From assembly GCA_002841115.1 (NCBI GenBank), contig PHEC01000002.1, forward strand, positions 1-64,000: a DNA stretch of 64,000 nt, read 5' to 3'. Source of the stretch: Alphaproteobacteria bacterium HGW-Alphaproteobacteria-6. GTDB taxonomy: Bacteria > Pseudomonadota > Alphaproteobacteria > Rhodobacterales > Rhodobacteraceae. Positions within the stretch are counted from its first letter, which is position 1. Each line of letters opens with the position of its first letter. Position numbers and translations under genes: made by a program. This document shows, in pieces, positions 14,161-23,453 of this stretch. Under the pieces are notes generated by a model. That model had not been told where the DNA came from, searched no databases, and saw nothing but the letters and a program-made list of their open reading frames with translations.

Positions 14161-14879
14161 ACGATCCGGCCGGGGGGCAGGCGGCTGTCGTTGCGGGTGA
14201 CATCGACGATGCGGCCATCCTGAAACCGGATCACCCGATGCGCCATCCGGCGGATCTCGGCGTTGTGGGTGATCACCACCGTGGTCGTGCCGAAGCGGTC
14301 GTTGATCTCTTGCAGCGCCTCCAGCACCTGAACCCCGGTCTTGCTGTCCAGCGCCCCGGTCGGCTCGTCGCAGAGCAGGATATCGGGCCGCTTGGCGATG
14401 GCGCGGGCGATGGCGACGCGCTGCTGTTCGCCGCCCGACATCTGCGATGGAAAATGGTCCATCCGCGGTCCAAGCCCGACCAGGTCGAGCGCCTCTTCGG
14501 CGGGCATCGGGTCTGATGCGACATCGGTCACCAGTTGCACGTTCTCGCGCGCGGTCAGGCTGGGCACGAGGTTGTAGAACTGGAACACGAAACCCACATG
14601 GTCGCGCCGATAGCGGGTCAGCGCCCGGTCCCCCAGGGCCGTCAACTCGGTGTCACGGAACCAGACCCGGCCCGAGGAGACATGGTCAAGCCCGCCGAGA
14701 ATGTTCAGCAGCGTCGACTTGCCGCTGCCCGACGGCCCCAGCAGCACCGCGAACTCTCCGGCGTAAAGCTGCAGGTCGACCTGGTCCAGCGCGCGGATGA
14801 CACCTTCGCCGCTGGCGTAGACTTTCGTCAGGCCCTCGGTGCGAAACACGACTTCCGGCGCCGAGATCGTGGCGTGCAT
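14154..14879 (-). CDS. ABC transporter ATP-binding protein (MacB/LolD type)
   Basis: From ATG 14879: Walker [10 protein letters not shown], signature [15 protein letters not shown], Walker [12 protein letters not shown]. Confidence 0.93.
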   Translation of the reverse strand: MHATISAPEVVFRTEGLTKVYASGEGVIRALDQVDLQLYAGEFAVLLGPSGSGKSTLLNILGGLDHVSSGRVWFRDTELTALGDRALTRYRRDHVGFVFQFYNLVPSLTARENVQLVTDVASDPMPAEEALDLVGLGPRMDHFPSQMSGGEQQRVAIARAIAKRPDILLCDEPTGALDSKTGVQVLEALQEINDRFGTTTVVITHNAEIRRMAHRVIRFQDGRIVDVTRNDSRLPPGRIVW

Positions 14880-15036
14880 GCCGATCCTCCGGATGATCCG
14901 TTTGCTTCTGCCGGACCGGCAGTCTCGCCCGAACCCGAATCCGGCGAAATGATGCAGGTCAACGAAGGGCGACGAAAGCCACAATTGACCCGGTCCGGCC
15001 GCTTGCGCCGAGGATCCCGGCCGACGATCCCGGCCG

Positions 15037-15666
15037 TCATGCCGCCCGCGCGAGCCTGGCGCGGAAGCGGGCCATCTCTTGCGGCGCGGGTTGGTGGCCG
15101 GTGAAGATCTCGACATAATTCGGCACGCGGTCCAGCCGGGCCTCCAGGGTCTCGACCGTCTGGGTCGAGATATAGCCGATCTGCACCAGATAGATGGTGC
15201 GGGCGCGGACATCGGCATCCTGCGGGTCATGTCCCCAGCGTTCCAGCATCCGGCCGAGCGCGTCCAGCCGTTCGGCATCGACGGCGCGCAGCCGGGCAAG
15301 GATTCCGGCATCCTGCAAGGCCCAGCCGCGAACCGCGAATTCCAGTCTTGCGTCAAAGGTCCGGTCCGACAGGAAACAGCCAATCAGGTTCAGCATCGCC
15401 TCGGTTTCGGTCTCGGCATAGGCGCGGGCGGCCTCGATCATCGGCAGGGTGGTTCGCCCCGCCCACATCTCGATCAGCGCGGCCAGAAGTGCTGCCCGGT
15501 CCTTGAAGAACCAGTAAAAGCTGGTGCGCGACAGCTTCAGCCGCGCGCCAAGCGTCTGGATCTTGACCGCCTCGATACCCTGTTCGACCAGCGCGTCATA
15601 GGCCGCCGAGACCCAGAGTTCCCGCGATCCGCGCCATCCGGTTTCCGGTTCGCAAGCCTTGTCCAT
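15037..15666 (-). CDS. TetR/AcrR-family transcriptional regulator
   Basis: N-terminal HTH ([44 protein letters not shown]); divergent to the flavin oxidoreductase. Confidence 0.9.
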   Translation of the reverse strand: MDKACEPETGWRGSRELWVSAAYDALVEQGIEAVKIQTLGARLKLSRTSFYWFFKDRAALLAALIEMWAGRTTLPMIEAARAYAETETEAMLNLIGCFLSDRTFDARLEFAVRGWALQDAGILARLRAVDAERLDALGRMLERWGHDPQDADVRARTIYLVQIGYISTQTVETLEARLDRVPNYVEIFTGHQPAPQEMARFRARLARAA

Positions 15667-15702
15667 GGCGCCAGACTACGCCGCGCCGCGCGGGTATTCA
15701 AG

Positions 15703-15747
15703 AAAATGTTCACCAGCGATCATAAACTTGACAACGGTGCACATTTT
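15703..15747. promoter_or_regulatory. candidate operator: AAAATGTTCACC-N21-GGTGCACATTTT
   Basis: Long interrupted inverted repeat (11/12) between tetR and the flavin oxidoreductase, bracketing TTGACA at 15728-15733. Confidence 0.55.
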
Positions 15748-15799
15748 CGGAAGGATACCGCGGAACCCGCCCCCACGGAAAGTGCCCCGGAGTCGCCCG

Positions 15800-17836
15800 A
15801 TGACCAACGATCCCCTGCTGCAACCCTACCGCCTGAAGCACCTGACCCTGCGCAACCGGATCATGATCACCAGCCATGAACCGGCCTATCCGGAAGACGG
15901 CATGCCGAAGGACCGCTACCGCGCCTATCATGTCGAGCGGGCGCGGGCGGGCGTTGCCCTGACGATGACGGCGGGGTCGGCCTCGGTGGCGCGCGACAGC
16001 CCGCCGGTCTTCAACAACATCCTCGCCTGGAAGGACGAGGTGGTCGGCTGGATGAAGGCGATGGTCGACGAATGTCACGATCACGGCGCCGCGGTGATGA
16101 TCCAGTTGACCCATCTTGGCCGCCGCACCCGCTGGGACAAGGCCGACTGGCTGCCGGTCGTGGCGCCGAGCCACGAGCGCGAGGCGGCGCACCGCGCCTT
16201 CCCGAAGCGGATCGAGGATTGGGACATCGCCCGCATCATCGGCGACTTCGCCGATGCGGCCGAGCGGATGAAGGCGGCGGGGGTGGACGGGATCGAGCTT
16301 GAGGCCTACGGCCATCTGCTGGAACAGTTCTGGTCGCCGCTGACCAATGACCTCGAGGCGCCCTGGGGCGGCAGCCTCGACAACCGCCTGCGCTTCACCT
16401 TCGATGTGCTGCGTGCGATCCGGGCGCGCTGCGGGACCGATTTCATCGTCGGGCTGCGCTATACCGGGGATCAGGCCATGCCGGGCGGCATGACCGCAGC
16501 CGAAGGGATGGCGGTCAGCCACAAGCTGAAGGACAGCGGGCTTGTCGATTTCCTCAACGTCGTGAGGGGCCATATCGACACCGACGCGGCGCTGACCGAC
16601 CTGATCCCGATCCAGGGCATGCGGTCCGCCCCGCATCTGGACTTTGCCGGCGGGATCCGGGCGGCGACCGGCTTTCCGACCTTCCACGCCGCCAGGATCC
16701 CCGATGTGGCGACCGCCCGCCATGCCATCGCCAGCGGCAAGCTTGACATGGTCGGCATGACCCGGGCGCATATGGCCGACCCGCATCTGGTGGCCAAGAT
16801 CATCGAGGGGCGCGAGGACGACATCCGCCCCTGCGTCGGCGCCAACTATTGCCTTGACAGGATCTATCAGGGCGGCATGGCGCTTTGCCTGCACAACCCC
16901 GCCACCGGCCGCGAACTGCATGAGCCGCAGACCATCGCGCCGGCGCCGCTGCGAAAGCGCGTCACCATCGTCGGCGCCGGCCCGGCGGGGATGGAGGCGG
17001 CCCGCGTCGCTGCCGAACGCGGCCATGCGGTGACGGTCTTCGAGGCCGCCGACCAGCCCGGCGGCCAGATCCGCCTGACCGCCCTGCAGGAACGGCGGCG
17101 CGAGATGATCTCGATCATCCGCTGGCGCTTTGGGCAATGCGAAAAACGCGGGGTGGATTTCCGCTTCAACACGCTGGCCGACGCCGAGGCTGTGCTGGCG
17201 ACCAGGCCAGACGAGGTGATCATCGCCACCGGCGGCCTGCCGCATACCGGGGTGCTGGGCGCGGGCAACGATCTGGTCGTCTCGGCTTGGGACATCCTGT
17301 CGGGCGACGTCAAACCCGGCGCCAGCGCGCTGATCTTCGACGATGCCGGCGACCATGCCGGGCTTCAGGCGGCCGATCTGATCGCCGCCACCGGGGCAAA
17401 GGTGGAAATCGCCACCCCCGACCGCAGCTTCGCCCCCGAGGTCATGGCGATGAACCTCGTCCCCTACATGCGGTCGCTGCAGGCGCGCGACACCACCTTC
17501 ACCGTGACCTGGCGGCTCTTGTCGGTCGCGCGCGACGGTAACCGGCTGCGTGCCACGCTGGGCAGCGACTACGGCGATTTCCGGCGCGAACGCCTGGTTG
17601 ATCAGGTCGTGGTCAACCACGGCACCCGGCCGCTGGACGATCTTTACTTCGACCTGAAGCCGCAATCGCGCAACCTTGGCGAGGTAGATTATACCGCGCT
17701 TTCGACCGGCGGGCTGCAGACCCTTGCCACCAACCCCGACGCCAGCTTCCGGTTGTTCCGCATCGGCGATGCCGTCGCCGCCCGCAACACCCATGCCGCG
17801 ATCTATGACGCCCTGCGGCTGGTCAAGGACCTCTGA
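15800..17836 (+). CDS. NADH:flavin oxidoreductase (OYE / 2,4-dienoyl-CoA reductase / amine demethylase type)
   Basis: TIM-barrel OYE domain, [4Fe-4S] Cys cluster (CVGANYC...MALCLHNP), then VTIVGAGPAGMEAARVAAERGH dinucleotide fold. Confidence 0.9.
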   Translation: MTNDPLLQPYRLKHLTLRNRIMITSHEPAYPEDGMPKDRYRAYHVERARAGVALTMTAGSASVARDSPPVFNNILAWKDEVVGWMKAMVDECHDHGAAVMIQLTHLGRRTRWDKADWLPVVAPSHEREAAHRAFPKRIEDWDIARIIGDFADAAERMKAAGVDGIELEAYGHLLEQFWSPLTNDLEAPWGGSLDNRLRFTFDVLRAIRARCGTDFIVGLRYTGDQAMPGGMTAAEGMAVSHKLKDSGLVDFLNVVRGHIDTDAALTDLIPIQGMRSAPHLDFAGGIRAATGFPTFHAARIPDVATARHAIASGKLDMVGMTRAHMADPHLVAKIIEGREDDIRPCVGANYCLDRIYQGGMALCLHNPATGRELHEPQTIAPAPLRKRVTIVGAGPAGMEAARVAAERGHAVTVFEAADQPGGQIRLTALQERRREMISIIRWRFGQCEKRGVDFRFNTLADAEAVLATRPDEVIIATGGLPHTGVLGAGNDLVVSAWDILSGDVKPGASALIFDDAGDHAGLQAADLIAATGAKVEIATPDRSFAPEVMAMNLVPYMRSLQARDTTFTVTWRLLSVARDGNRLRATLGSDYGDFRRERLVDQVVVNHGTRPLDDLYFDLKPQSRNLGEVDYTALSTGGLQTLATNPDASFRLFRIGDAVAARNTHAAIYDALRLVKDL

Positions 17837-17883
17837 GAGGGGCGGCCGGGCAGGGCGCAAGGGATGCGATCGCTGGCGCCATG

Positions 17884-18369
17884 TCAATCATCCGCCGTCC
17901 GGTCCATGGGCGACCGGGGCCGGGCCTCGGGGTCGGTGTCAAGCGTGGCGTGGATCGCCTCGATCACCCGGCTGAAGACGGCAAGATCGGCCGTCGGGAT
18001 CGCGGCAAGCAGCCGGCGCTCCACCTCGATTGCCGCCGGCAGAATCTCGGTCAGGGCGGCCTCACCCGCGGCACTCAGCGAGATGCTGACAAGGCGGGCA
18101 TCGGTCCGCGCCGCGGCCTTGCGAACCAGACCCGCCGCGGCAAGCCGCGACACCGCGCGGCTGACGCGCGACTTTTCAAGGTTCACGCAGTTGTGGATCT
18201 CGCGCACCGAGACCTCGCCGCAGCGTTGCAGGTGCACCATCACCCGCCATTCGGCGACCGAAAGCCCGTGGCTGCGACCGTATTCGGCCGAAAGCCGCCG
18301 GCTGATCCGGGCCGAAAGCACGGCAAGCCGATAGGGCAGGAAGGCGGACAGGCGAAAGGGGTCGGACAT
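17884..18369 (-). CDS. MarR-family regulator, likely of the homogentisate cluster
   Basis: Winged-helix MarR sequence (LSVAEWRVMVHLQRCGEVSVREIHNCVNLEKSRVSRAVSRLAAAGLV); start ATG 18369. Confidence 0.9.
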   Translation of the reverse strand: MSDPFRLSAFLPYRLAVLSARISRRLSAEYGRSHGLSVAEWRVMVHLQRCGEVSVREIHNCVNLEKSRVSRAVSRLAAAGLVRKAAARTDARLVSISLSAAGEAALTEILPAAIEVERRLLAAIPTADLAVFSRVIEAIHATLDTDPEARPRSPMDRTADD

Positions 18370-18385
18370 GGTCTTGCCGCCGATG

Positions 18386-18456
18386 ATCGTTGCGCCTGCA
18401 ATGATATTGACTTTTGCCGCCGGCGCAATGATCATCCGTTCATTGCAGTTGCAATG
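18386..18456. promoter_or_regulatory. candidate MarR operators
   Basis: Imperfect ATCGTTGC-gcct-GCAATGAT (18386-18405) and perfect CATTGCA-gt-TGCAATG (18441-18456) in the marR/MBL intergenic region. Confidence 0.6.
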
Positions 18457-18506
18457 AGTCTGCCGCCCCCGCACCGGGGGCACGGGGCAGGACAACGGGA
18501 GAAGGC

Positions 18507-19457
18507 ATGGCCAAGGCATTCGCGTCGCAGGGAGACCTGACCGAGAAGACAATCAGCTTCACCGAAGTGGGTGACGGGCTTTGGGCCTTCACCGCCGCGG
18601 GCGACCCCAATTCTGGCGTCATCATCGGCGATGACAGCGTGATGATCGTCGAGGCGCAGGCAACCCCGCGCCTGGCCCGCAAGGTGATCGAGAAGGTGCG
18701 CGAGGTCACCGACAAGCCGATCACCCATCTGGCGCTGACGCATTATCATGCGGTCCGCGTTCTGGGTGCCAGCGCCTATGGTGCCCGCGAAATCCTGATG
18801 TCGGACAAGGCCCGCGCGATGGTTGCCGAACGCGGCGCCGAGGACTGGGCCAGCGAGTTCGGCCGCTTCCCGCGGCTCTTTCAGGGCCATGAGGAGATCA
18901 CCGGCCTGACCTGGCCGACGACGACGTTCTCAGGGCGGATGTCGGTCTATCTGGGCAAGCGCAGGGTCGATCTGATGCATCTGGGGCGGGCGCATACCGC
19001 GGGGGATGTGGTGATCCATGTTCCCGACCAGAACGTGATGTTCACCGGCGACATCGTCGAATATCATTCGGCCTGCTATTGCGGCGACGGCCATTTCGCC
19101 GACTGGGGCAGGACGCTTGACGCGATCAACGGCTTTGACGTCGATGCCATCGCGCCGGGTCGCGGCGATGCGCTGGTCGGCAAGGACATGGTCGGCAAGG
19201 CGATCGCCGCCACCCGCGACTTTGTCGACAGCACCTGGCGCCCGGTAGCCAGGGTGGCGGCAAGGGGCGGCAGCCTGAAAGAGGCCTGGGATGCGGTGCG
19301 CGCCGAATGCGACCCGAAATTCTCGGACTACGCGATCTATGAACATTGCCTGCCGTTCAACGTCGCCCGCGCCCATGACGAGGCCCGCGGCATCGACACG
19401 CCCCGCATCTGGACCGCCGAACGCGACCAGGAGATGTGGCAGGCGCTTCAGGGCTGA
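18507..19457 (+). CDS. MBL-fold metallo-hydrolase
   Basis: 316 aa; TGDIVEYHSACYC and LGRAHTAGDVVIHVP match the MBL fold, first motif is the variant THYHAVR. Confidence 0.85.
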   Translation: MAKAFASQGDLTEKTISFTEVGDGLWAFTAAGDPNSGVIIGDDSVMIVEAQATPRLARKVIEKVREVTDKPITHLALTHYHAVRVLGASAYGAREILMSDKARAMVAERGAEDWASEFGRFPRLFQGHEEITGLTWPTTTFSGRMSVYLGKRRVDLMHLGRAHTAGDVVIHVPDQNVMFTGDIVEYHSACYCGDGHFADWGRTLDAINGFDVDAIAPGRGDALVGKDMVGKAIAATRDFVDSTWRPVARVAARGGSLKEAWDAVRAECDPKFSDYAIYEHCLPFNVARAHDEARGIDTPRIWTAERDQEMWQALQG

Positions 19458-19484
19458 CCGCTCGGCGGCAGGGGAGGAGAAGAC

Positions 19485-21107
19485 ATGCTGCAGGATCGCT
19501 ACAGCCTGGCATTCCGGCTTTATCCCTATCGGCGCTCGCCCGATCAGGACGCGCCGCTGCCGGTGCGCCACCCGGTCGTGGTGATGGGTGGCGGCCCGAT
19601 TGGGGTCGCCACAGCACTTGACCTCGGCCTGCAGGGCATTCCGGTCGTCGTGCTGGACGATCACGAGGGCATAGGCATGGGCAGCCGCGCGATCTGCTTC
19701 GCCAAGCGCAGCCTCGAGATCGCCGACCGCTACGGCTGCGCCGAGCCGATGCTGGCGAAGGGCGTGGTGTGGAACCTCGGCAAGGTCTTTCACCAGGACC
19801 GCAAGGTCTATGAATTCAACCTTCTGCCCGAGGCGGGCCACCGGTTCCCCGCCTTCATCAACCTTCAGCAACCCTATTTCGAGAAATTCATCGTCGACCG
19901 GGTGCGCGCGGTCCAGGAACAGGGCGCCCCGATCGAGCTGCGCGGCAAGAACCGCGTCGATGCGGTGACGGTGAAGGATGATCATGTCGTGCTCGAGATC
20001 ATGACACCGGACGGCCCCTACCGGCTGGAGGCCGACTGGCTGATCGGCTGCGACGGGGCGGGATCGCCGCTGCGCGGCATGCTCGGGCTGGGCTTCGAGG
20101 GCCGCGTCTTCAGGGACAGCTTCCTGATCGCCGATATCCGCATGACCGCCGATTTTCCGACCGAGCGCTGGTTCTGGTTCGAGCCCAGCCACGGTTCGGG
20201 CGCCTCGACGCTGCTGCACCGGCAGCCCGACGACACCTGGCGGGTGGATTTCCAGATCGGCTGGGACGTCGACCGCAAGGAAGAGATGAAGGAAGAGAAC
20301 ATCCGCCGCCGACTTGACGCCTTTCTCGGACCCGAGCGGCCCTACGAGATCGTCTGGTCCTCGATCTACACCTTCCAGTGCCGCCGGATGCAGAAGTTTC
20401 GCAACGGCCGGGTGATCTTTGCCGGCGACGCGGCGCATCAGGTTTCGCCCTTCGGGGCGCGGGGCGCCAATTCCGGCCTGCAGGATGTCGACAACCTCGG
20501 CTGGAAGCTTGGGCTGGTGATCCGGGGCGTGGCGCCCGAGCGGCTGCTGGACAGCTATGATGAGGAGCGCATCCACGGCGCCGACGAAAACATCCTGAAC
20601 TCGACCCGGGCGACCGATTTCATCACCCCGAAATCGACGATCAGCCATGTCTTCCGCAACGCCGTCCTTGATCTTGCCGAACATTATGCCTTTGCCCGGC
20701 CGATGGTGAACTCGGGCCGGCTGTCGGTGCCCTGCACCTACGATACAATGTCGCTGAACGGGCCCGATGCGCTGCCCGGCGGCCCGGCGCGCAGCCGGGT
20801 CGGCAGCCCATGCCCGGACGCGCCGGTGGGCGAGGGGTTCCTTCTGCGCCGTCTCGGCACCGGCTTTGCGATCCTGACGATCGACGCCGAGGCCCCAGAC
20901 CTCATCGACGAGGACGGCATCGTCGCGCGCCGTGTGGCGGTCTCGGCGGATGCGGATCCGTCGGGGGCGCTGGCCGCGCGCTATCTGGGATCGGCAGGGT
21001 CCGCCGTCTACCTGATCCGCCCCGACCAGCATGTCGCCGCCCGCTGGGACCGCTATGACGAAACCGCCCTGCGCGCCGCGCTGCGCCGGGCCTGCGCCAG
21101 GGACTAG
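19485..21107 (+). CDS. FAD-dependent aromatic monooxygenase (MhpA/PheA-like)
   Basis: VVVMGGGPIGVATALDLGLQGIPVVVLDD FAD fold; FAGDAAHQVSPFGARGANSGLQDVDNLGWKL motif. Confidence 0.9.
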   Translation: MLQDRYSLAFRLYPYRRSPDQDAPLPVRHPVVVMGGGPIGVATALDLGLQGIPVVVLDDHEGIGMGSRAICFAKRSLEIADRYGCAEPMLAKGVVWNLGKVFHQDRKVYEFNLLPEAGHRFPAFINLQQPYFEKFIVDRVRAVQEQGAPIELRGKNRVDAVTVKDDHVVLEIMTPDGPYRLEADWLIGCDGAGSPLRGMLGLGFEGRVFRDSFLIADIRMTADFPTERWFWFEPSHGSGASTLLHRQPDDTWRVDFQIGWDVDRKEEMKEENIRRRLDAFLGPERPYEIVWSSIYTFQCRRMQKFRNGRVIFAGDAAHQVSPFGARGANSGLQDVDNLGWKLGLVIRGVAPERLLDSYDEERIHGADENILNSTRATDFITPKSTISHVFRNAVLDLAEHYAFARPMVNSGRLSVPCTYDTMSLNGPDALPGGPARSRVGSPCPDAPVGEGFLLRRLGTGFAILTIDAEAPDLIDEDGIVARRVAVSADADPSGALAARYLGSAGSAVYLIRPDQHVAARWDRYDETALRAALRRACARD

Positions 21108-21110
21108 CCG

Positions 21111-21314
21111 ATGACCGCACTCAACACCGCGCCGAACATCGCCGATGTCGATGATTTCTACGCCGCCCTGATCGGCGCGCACGAGGGGCTGTCAGATGCG
21201 GAAAGTGCCCGGCTCAACGCCCGTCTGGTGCTGATCCTGGCCAATCACATCGGCGATCGCCGGGTGCTTGACCAGGCCATCGCCGCAGCCGCCCGCCCCG
21301 GGGCCGGGCAATGA
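21111..21314 (+). CDS. small DUF2783-like protein
   Basis: 67-aa ORF between the FAD monooxygenase and hmgA, same strand, tightly packed; family assignment from memory. Confidence 0.7.
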   Translation: MTALNTAPNIADVDDFYAALIGAHEGLSDAESARLNARLVLILANHIGDRRVLDQAIAAAARPGAGQ

Positions 21315-21366
21315 CGACATGCAACGGCGGCTGCGCCCGGCGCGGCCACAGACAAGGAGGATTGCC

Positions 21367-22722
21367 ATGAACGTCCAAGCCACATCCGGCCTGACCCAGG
21401 CCAGGGGATTGAAGCCGGGCGACGGCTACATGCCGGGCTTCGGCAACGACTTCGAGACCGAGGCGCTGCCCGGCGCCCTGCCGCAAGGCATGAACAGCCC
21501 GCAGAAATGCGCCTACGGGCTTTATGGCGAGCAGCTTTCGGGCACCGCCTTTACCGCGCCAAGCCATCAGAACGAACGCACCTGGTGCTATCGCATCCGG
21601 CCCTCGGTCAAGCACACGCACCGCTTCGAGAAGATCGACGTGCCCTATTGGGTCTCGGCGCCGAACATCCTGCCTGACGTGATCTCGCTTGGCCAGTATC
21701 GCTGGGACCCGGTGCCGCATTCCGGCGAGGCACTGACCTGGATCACCGGGATGCGCACGATGACGACCGCGGGCGACGTGCATACCCAGGTCGGCATGGC
21801 CTGCCACGTCTATCTGGTCACCCGGTCGATGCAGGACGAGTATTTCTTCAGCGCCGACAGCGAGATGCTGATCGTGCCGCAGGAAGGCCGGCTGCGGCTG
21901 TGCACCGAGCTTGGCATCATCGACCTTGCCCCGAAGGAGATCGCCATCATTCCGCGCGGTCTGGTCTATCGGGTGGAGCTGGTCGAGGGTCCGGCCCGCG
22001 GCTTTGTCTGCGAGAACTACGGCCAGAAGTTCGAACTGCCGGGGCGCGGACCGATCGGCGCCAACTGCATGGCCAACCGCCGCGACTTCAAGACGCCGGT
22101 CGCCGCCTTCGAGGACCGCGAGGTGCCCTCGACCGTGATCGTCAAGTGGTGCGGCCAGTTCCACCGCACCCGCATCGGCCATTCGCCGCTGGACGTGGTG
22201 GCCTGGCACGGCAATTACGCGCCGGTGAAATACGACCTGGCCAGCTATTGCCCGGTCGGCGCGATCCTGTTCGATCATCCCGATCCGTCGATCTTCACCG
22301 TGCTGACCGCGCCATCGGGGGTGCCGGGCACCGCCAACATCGACTTCGTGCTGTTTCGCGAACGCTGGATGGTGGCCGAGAACACCTTCCGCCCGCCGTG
22401 GTATCACAAGAACATCATGTCAGAGCTGATGGGCAACATCTATGGCCAGTATGACGCAAAGCCGCAGGGCTTCGATCCGGGCGGCGTGTCGCTGCACAAC
22501 ATGATGCTGCCGCACGGTCCGGATCGCGAGGCCTTCGACAGGGCGTCGAACGCCGAACTGAAGCCCGAGAAGCTGGACGAGACCATGTCCTTCATGTTCG
22601 AGACCCGATTTCCCCAGCAGCTGACGCGGTTTGCCGCAAAGGAGGCGCCCTTGCAGGATGACTACATCGATTGCTGGGCCAGCCTTGCCAAGGTCTTCGA
22701 CGGCACGCCGGGGGCGAAGTAA
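21367..22722 (+). CDS. hmgA: homogentisate 1,2-dioxygenase
   Basis: [26 protein letters not shown]... and [33 protein letters not shown] before ATG 21367. Confidence 0.97.
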   Translation: MNVQATSGLTQARGLKPGDGYMPGFGNDFETEALPGALPQGMNSPQKCAYGLYGEQLSGTAFTAPSHQNERTWCYRIRPSVKHTHRFEKIDVPYWVSAPNILPDVISLGQYRWDPVPHSGEALTWITGMRTMTTAGDVHTQVGMACHVYLVTRSMQDEYFFSADSEMLIVPQEGRLRLCTELGIIDLAPKEIAIIPRGLVYRVELVEGPARGFVCENYGQKFELPGRGPIGANCMANRRDFKTPVAAFEDREVPSTVIVKWCGQFHRTRIGHSPLDVVAWHGNYAPVKYDLASYCPVGAILFDHPDPSIFTVLTAPSGVPGTANIDFVLFRERWMVAENTFRPPWYHKNIMSELMGNIYGQYDAKPQGFDPGGVSLHNMMLPHGPDREAFDRASNAELKPEKLDETMSFMFETRFPQQLTRFAAKEAPLQDDYIDCWASLAKVFDGTPGAK

Positions 22723-22746
22723 GCAGGCGGGGGGCGAGGTGAAAAG

Positions 22747-22769
22747 GCGGGGGGCCGTCTGCCCCCCGC
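22747..22769. repeat. strong intergenic hairpin GCGGGGGG-ccgtctg-CCCCCCGC
   Basis: Perfect 8-bp stem between hmgA and maiA, followed by ACCCCCCGAAGGTATTTTCAACAGAAGAAG. Confidence 0.6.
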
Positions 22770-22808
22770 GACCCCCCGAAGGTATTTTCAACAGAAGAAG
22801 GGCAAGGG

Positions 22809-23438
22809 ATGCGGCTTCATGGCTACTGGCGCTCGACCACCGCCTATCGGGTGAGGATCGCGCTGGCCCTCAAGGGCATCGCCTGCGAGGCGGTGCCGGT
22901 CGATCTGACGAAGGGCGAGCAATCGGCGCCCGGCTATGCGGTGCTTAACCCCGGCCGCGGGGTGCCGACGCTGATCCTTGATGACGGGACGGTTCTGACC
23001 CAGTCGACGGCGATCCTCGAATGGCTGGAGGAGACCACGCCCGAGCCGCCGCTTCTGCCGCGGGACCCGGTCGCGCGGGCGCAAGTGCGGGCGGCGGCCC
23101 TGACCATCGCGACCGACATTCATCCGGTCAACAACCTGCGGGTCGTCAACCGGCTGAAGGCGATGGGGCACGATCAGGACGCGATCGTCGACTGGATGAA
23201 TGGCTGGATGCGGCAGGGCCTTGCCGCCTTCGCGGCGCTGATCGGGCCGGACGCGCCCTTCTGCTTCGGCGAGGCGCCCGGCCTTGCCGATGTCTGCCTT
23301 GTTCCGCAGCTTTACAATGCCCGCCGCTGGGGCTGCGACATGACCGGCCTTTGCCGTCTTGCCGGGATCGAGGCGCGTTGCCTTGCGCTGCCGGCCTTCG
23401 ATGCCGCCCGCCCCGAAAACCAGCCCGACGCGGCCTGA
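22809..23438 (+). CDS. maiA: maleylacetoacetate isomerase (zeta-class GST)
   Basis: LHGYWRSTTAYRVRIALALKGI N-terminus (S-S-C-like motif region), GST fold; between hmgA and fahA. Confidence 0.93.
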   Translation: MRLHGYWRSTTAYRVRIALALKGIACEAVPVDLTKGEQSAPGYAVLNPGRGVPTLILDDGTVLTQSTAILEWLEETTPEPPLLPRDPVARAQVRAAALTIATDIHPVNNLRVVNRLKAMGHDQDAIVDWMNGWMRQGLAAFAALIGPDAPFCFGEAPGLADVCLVPQLYNARRWGCDMTGLCRLAGIEARCLALPAFDAARPENQPDAA

Positions 23439-23453
23439 CAGAAGGACAAGCCC

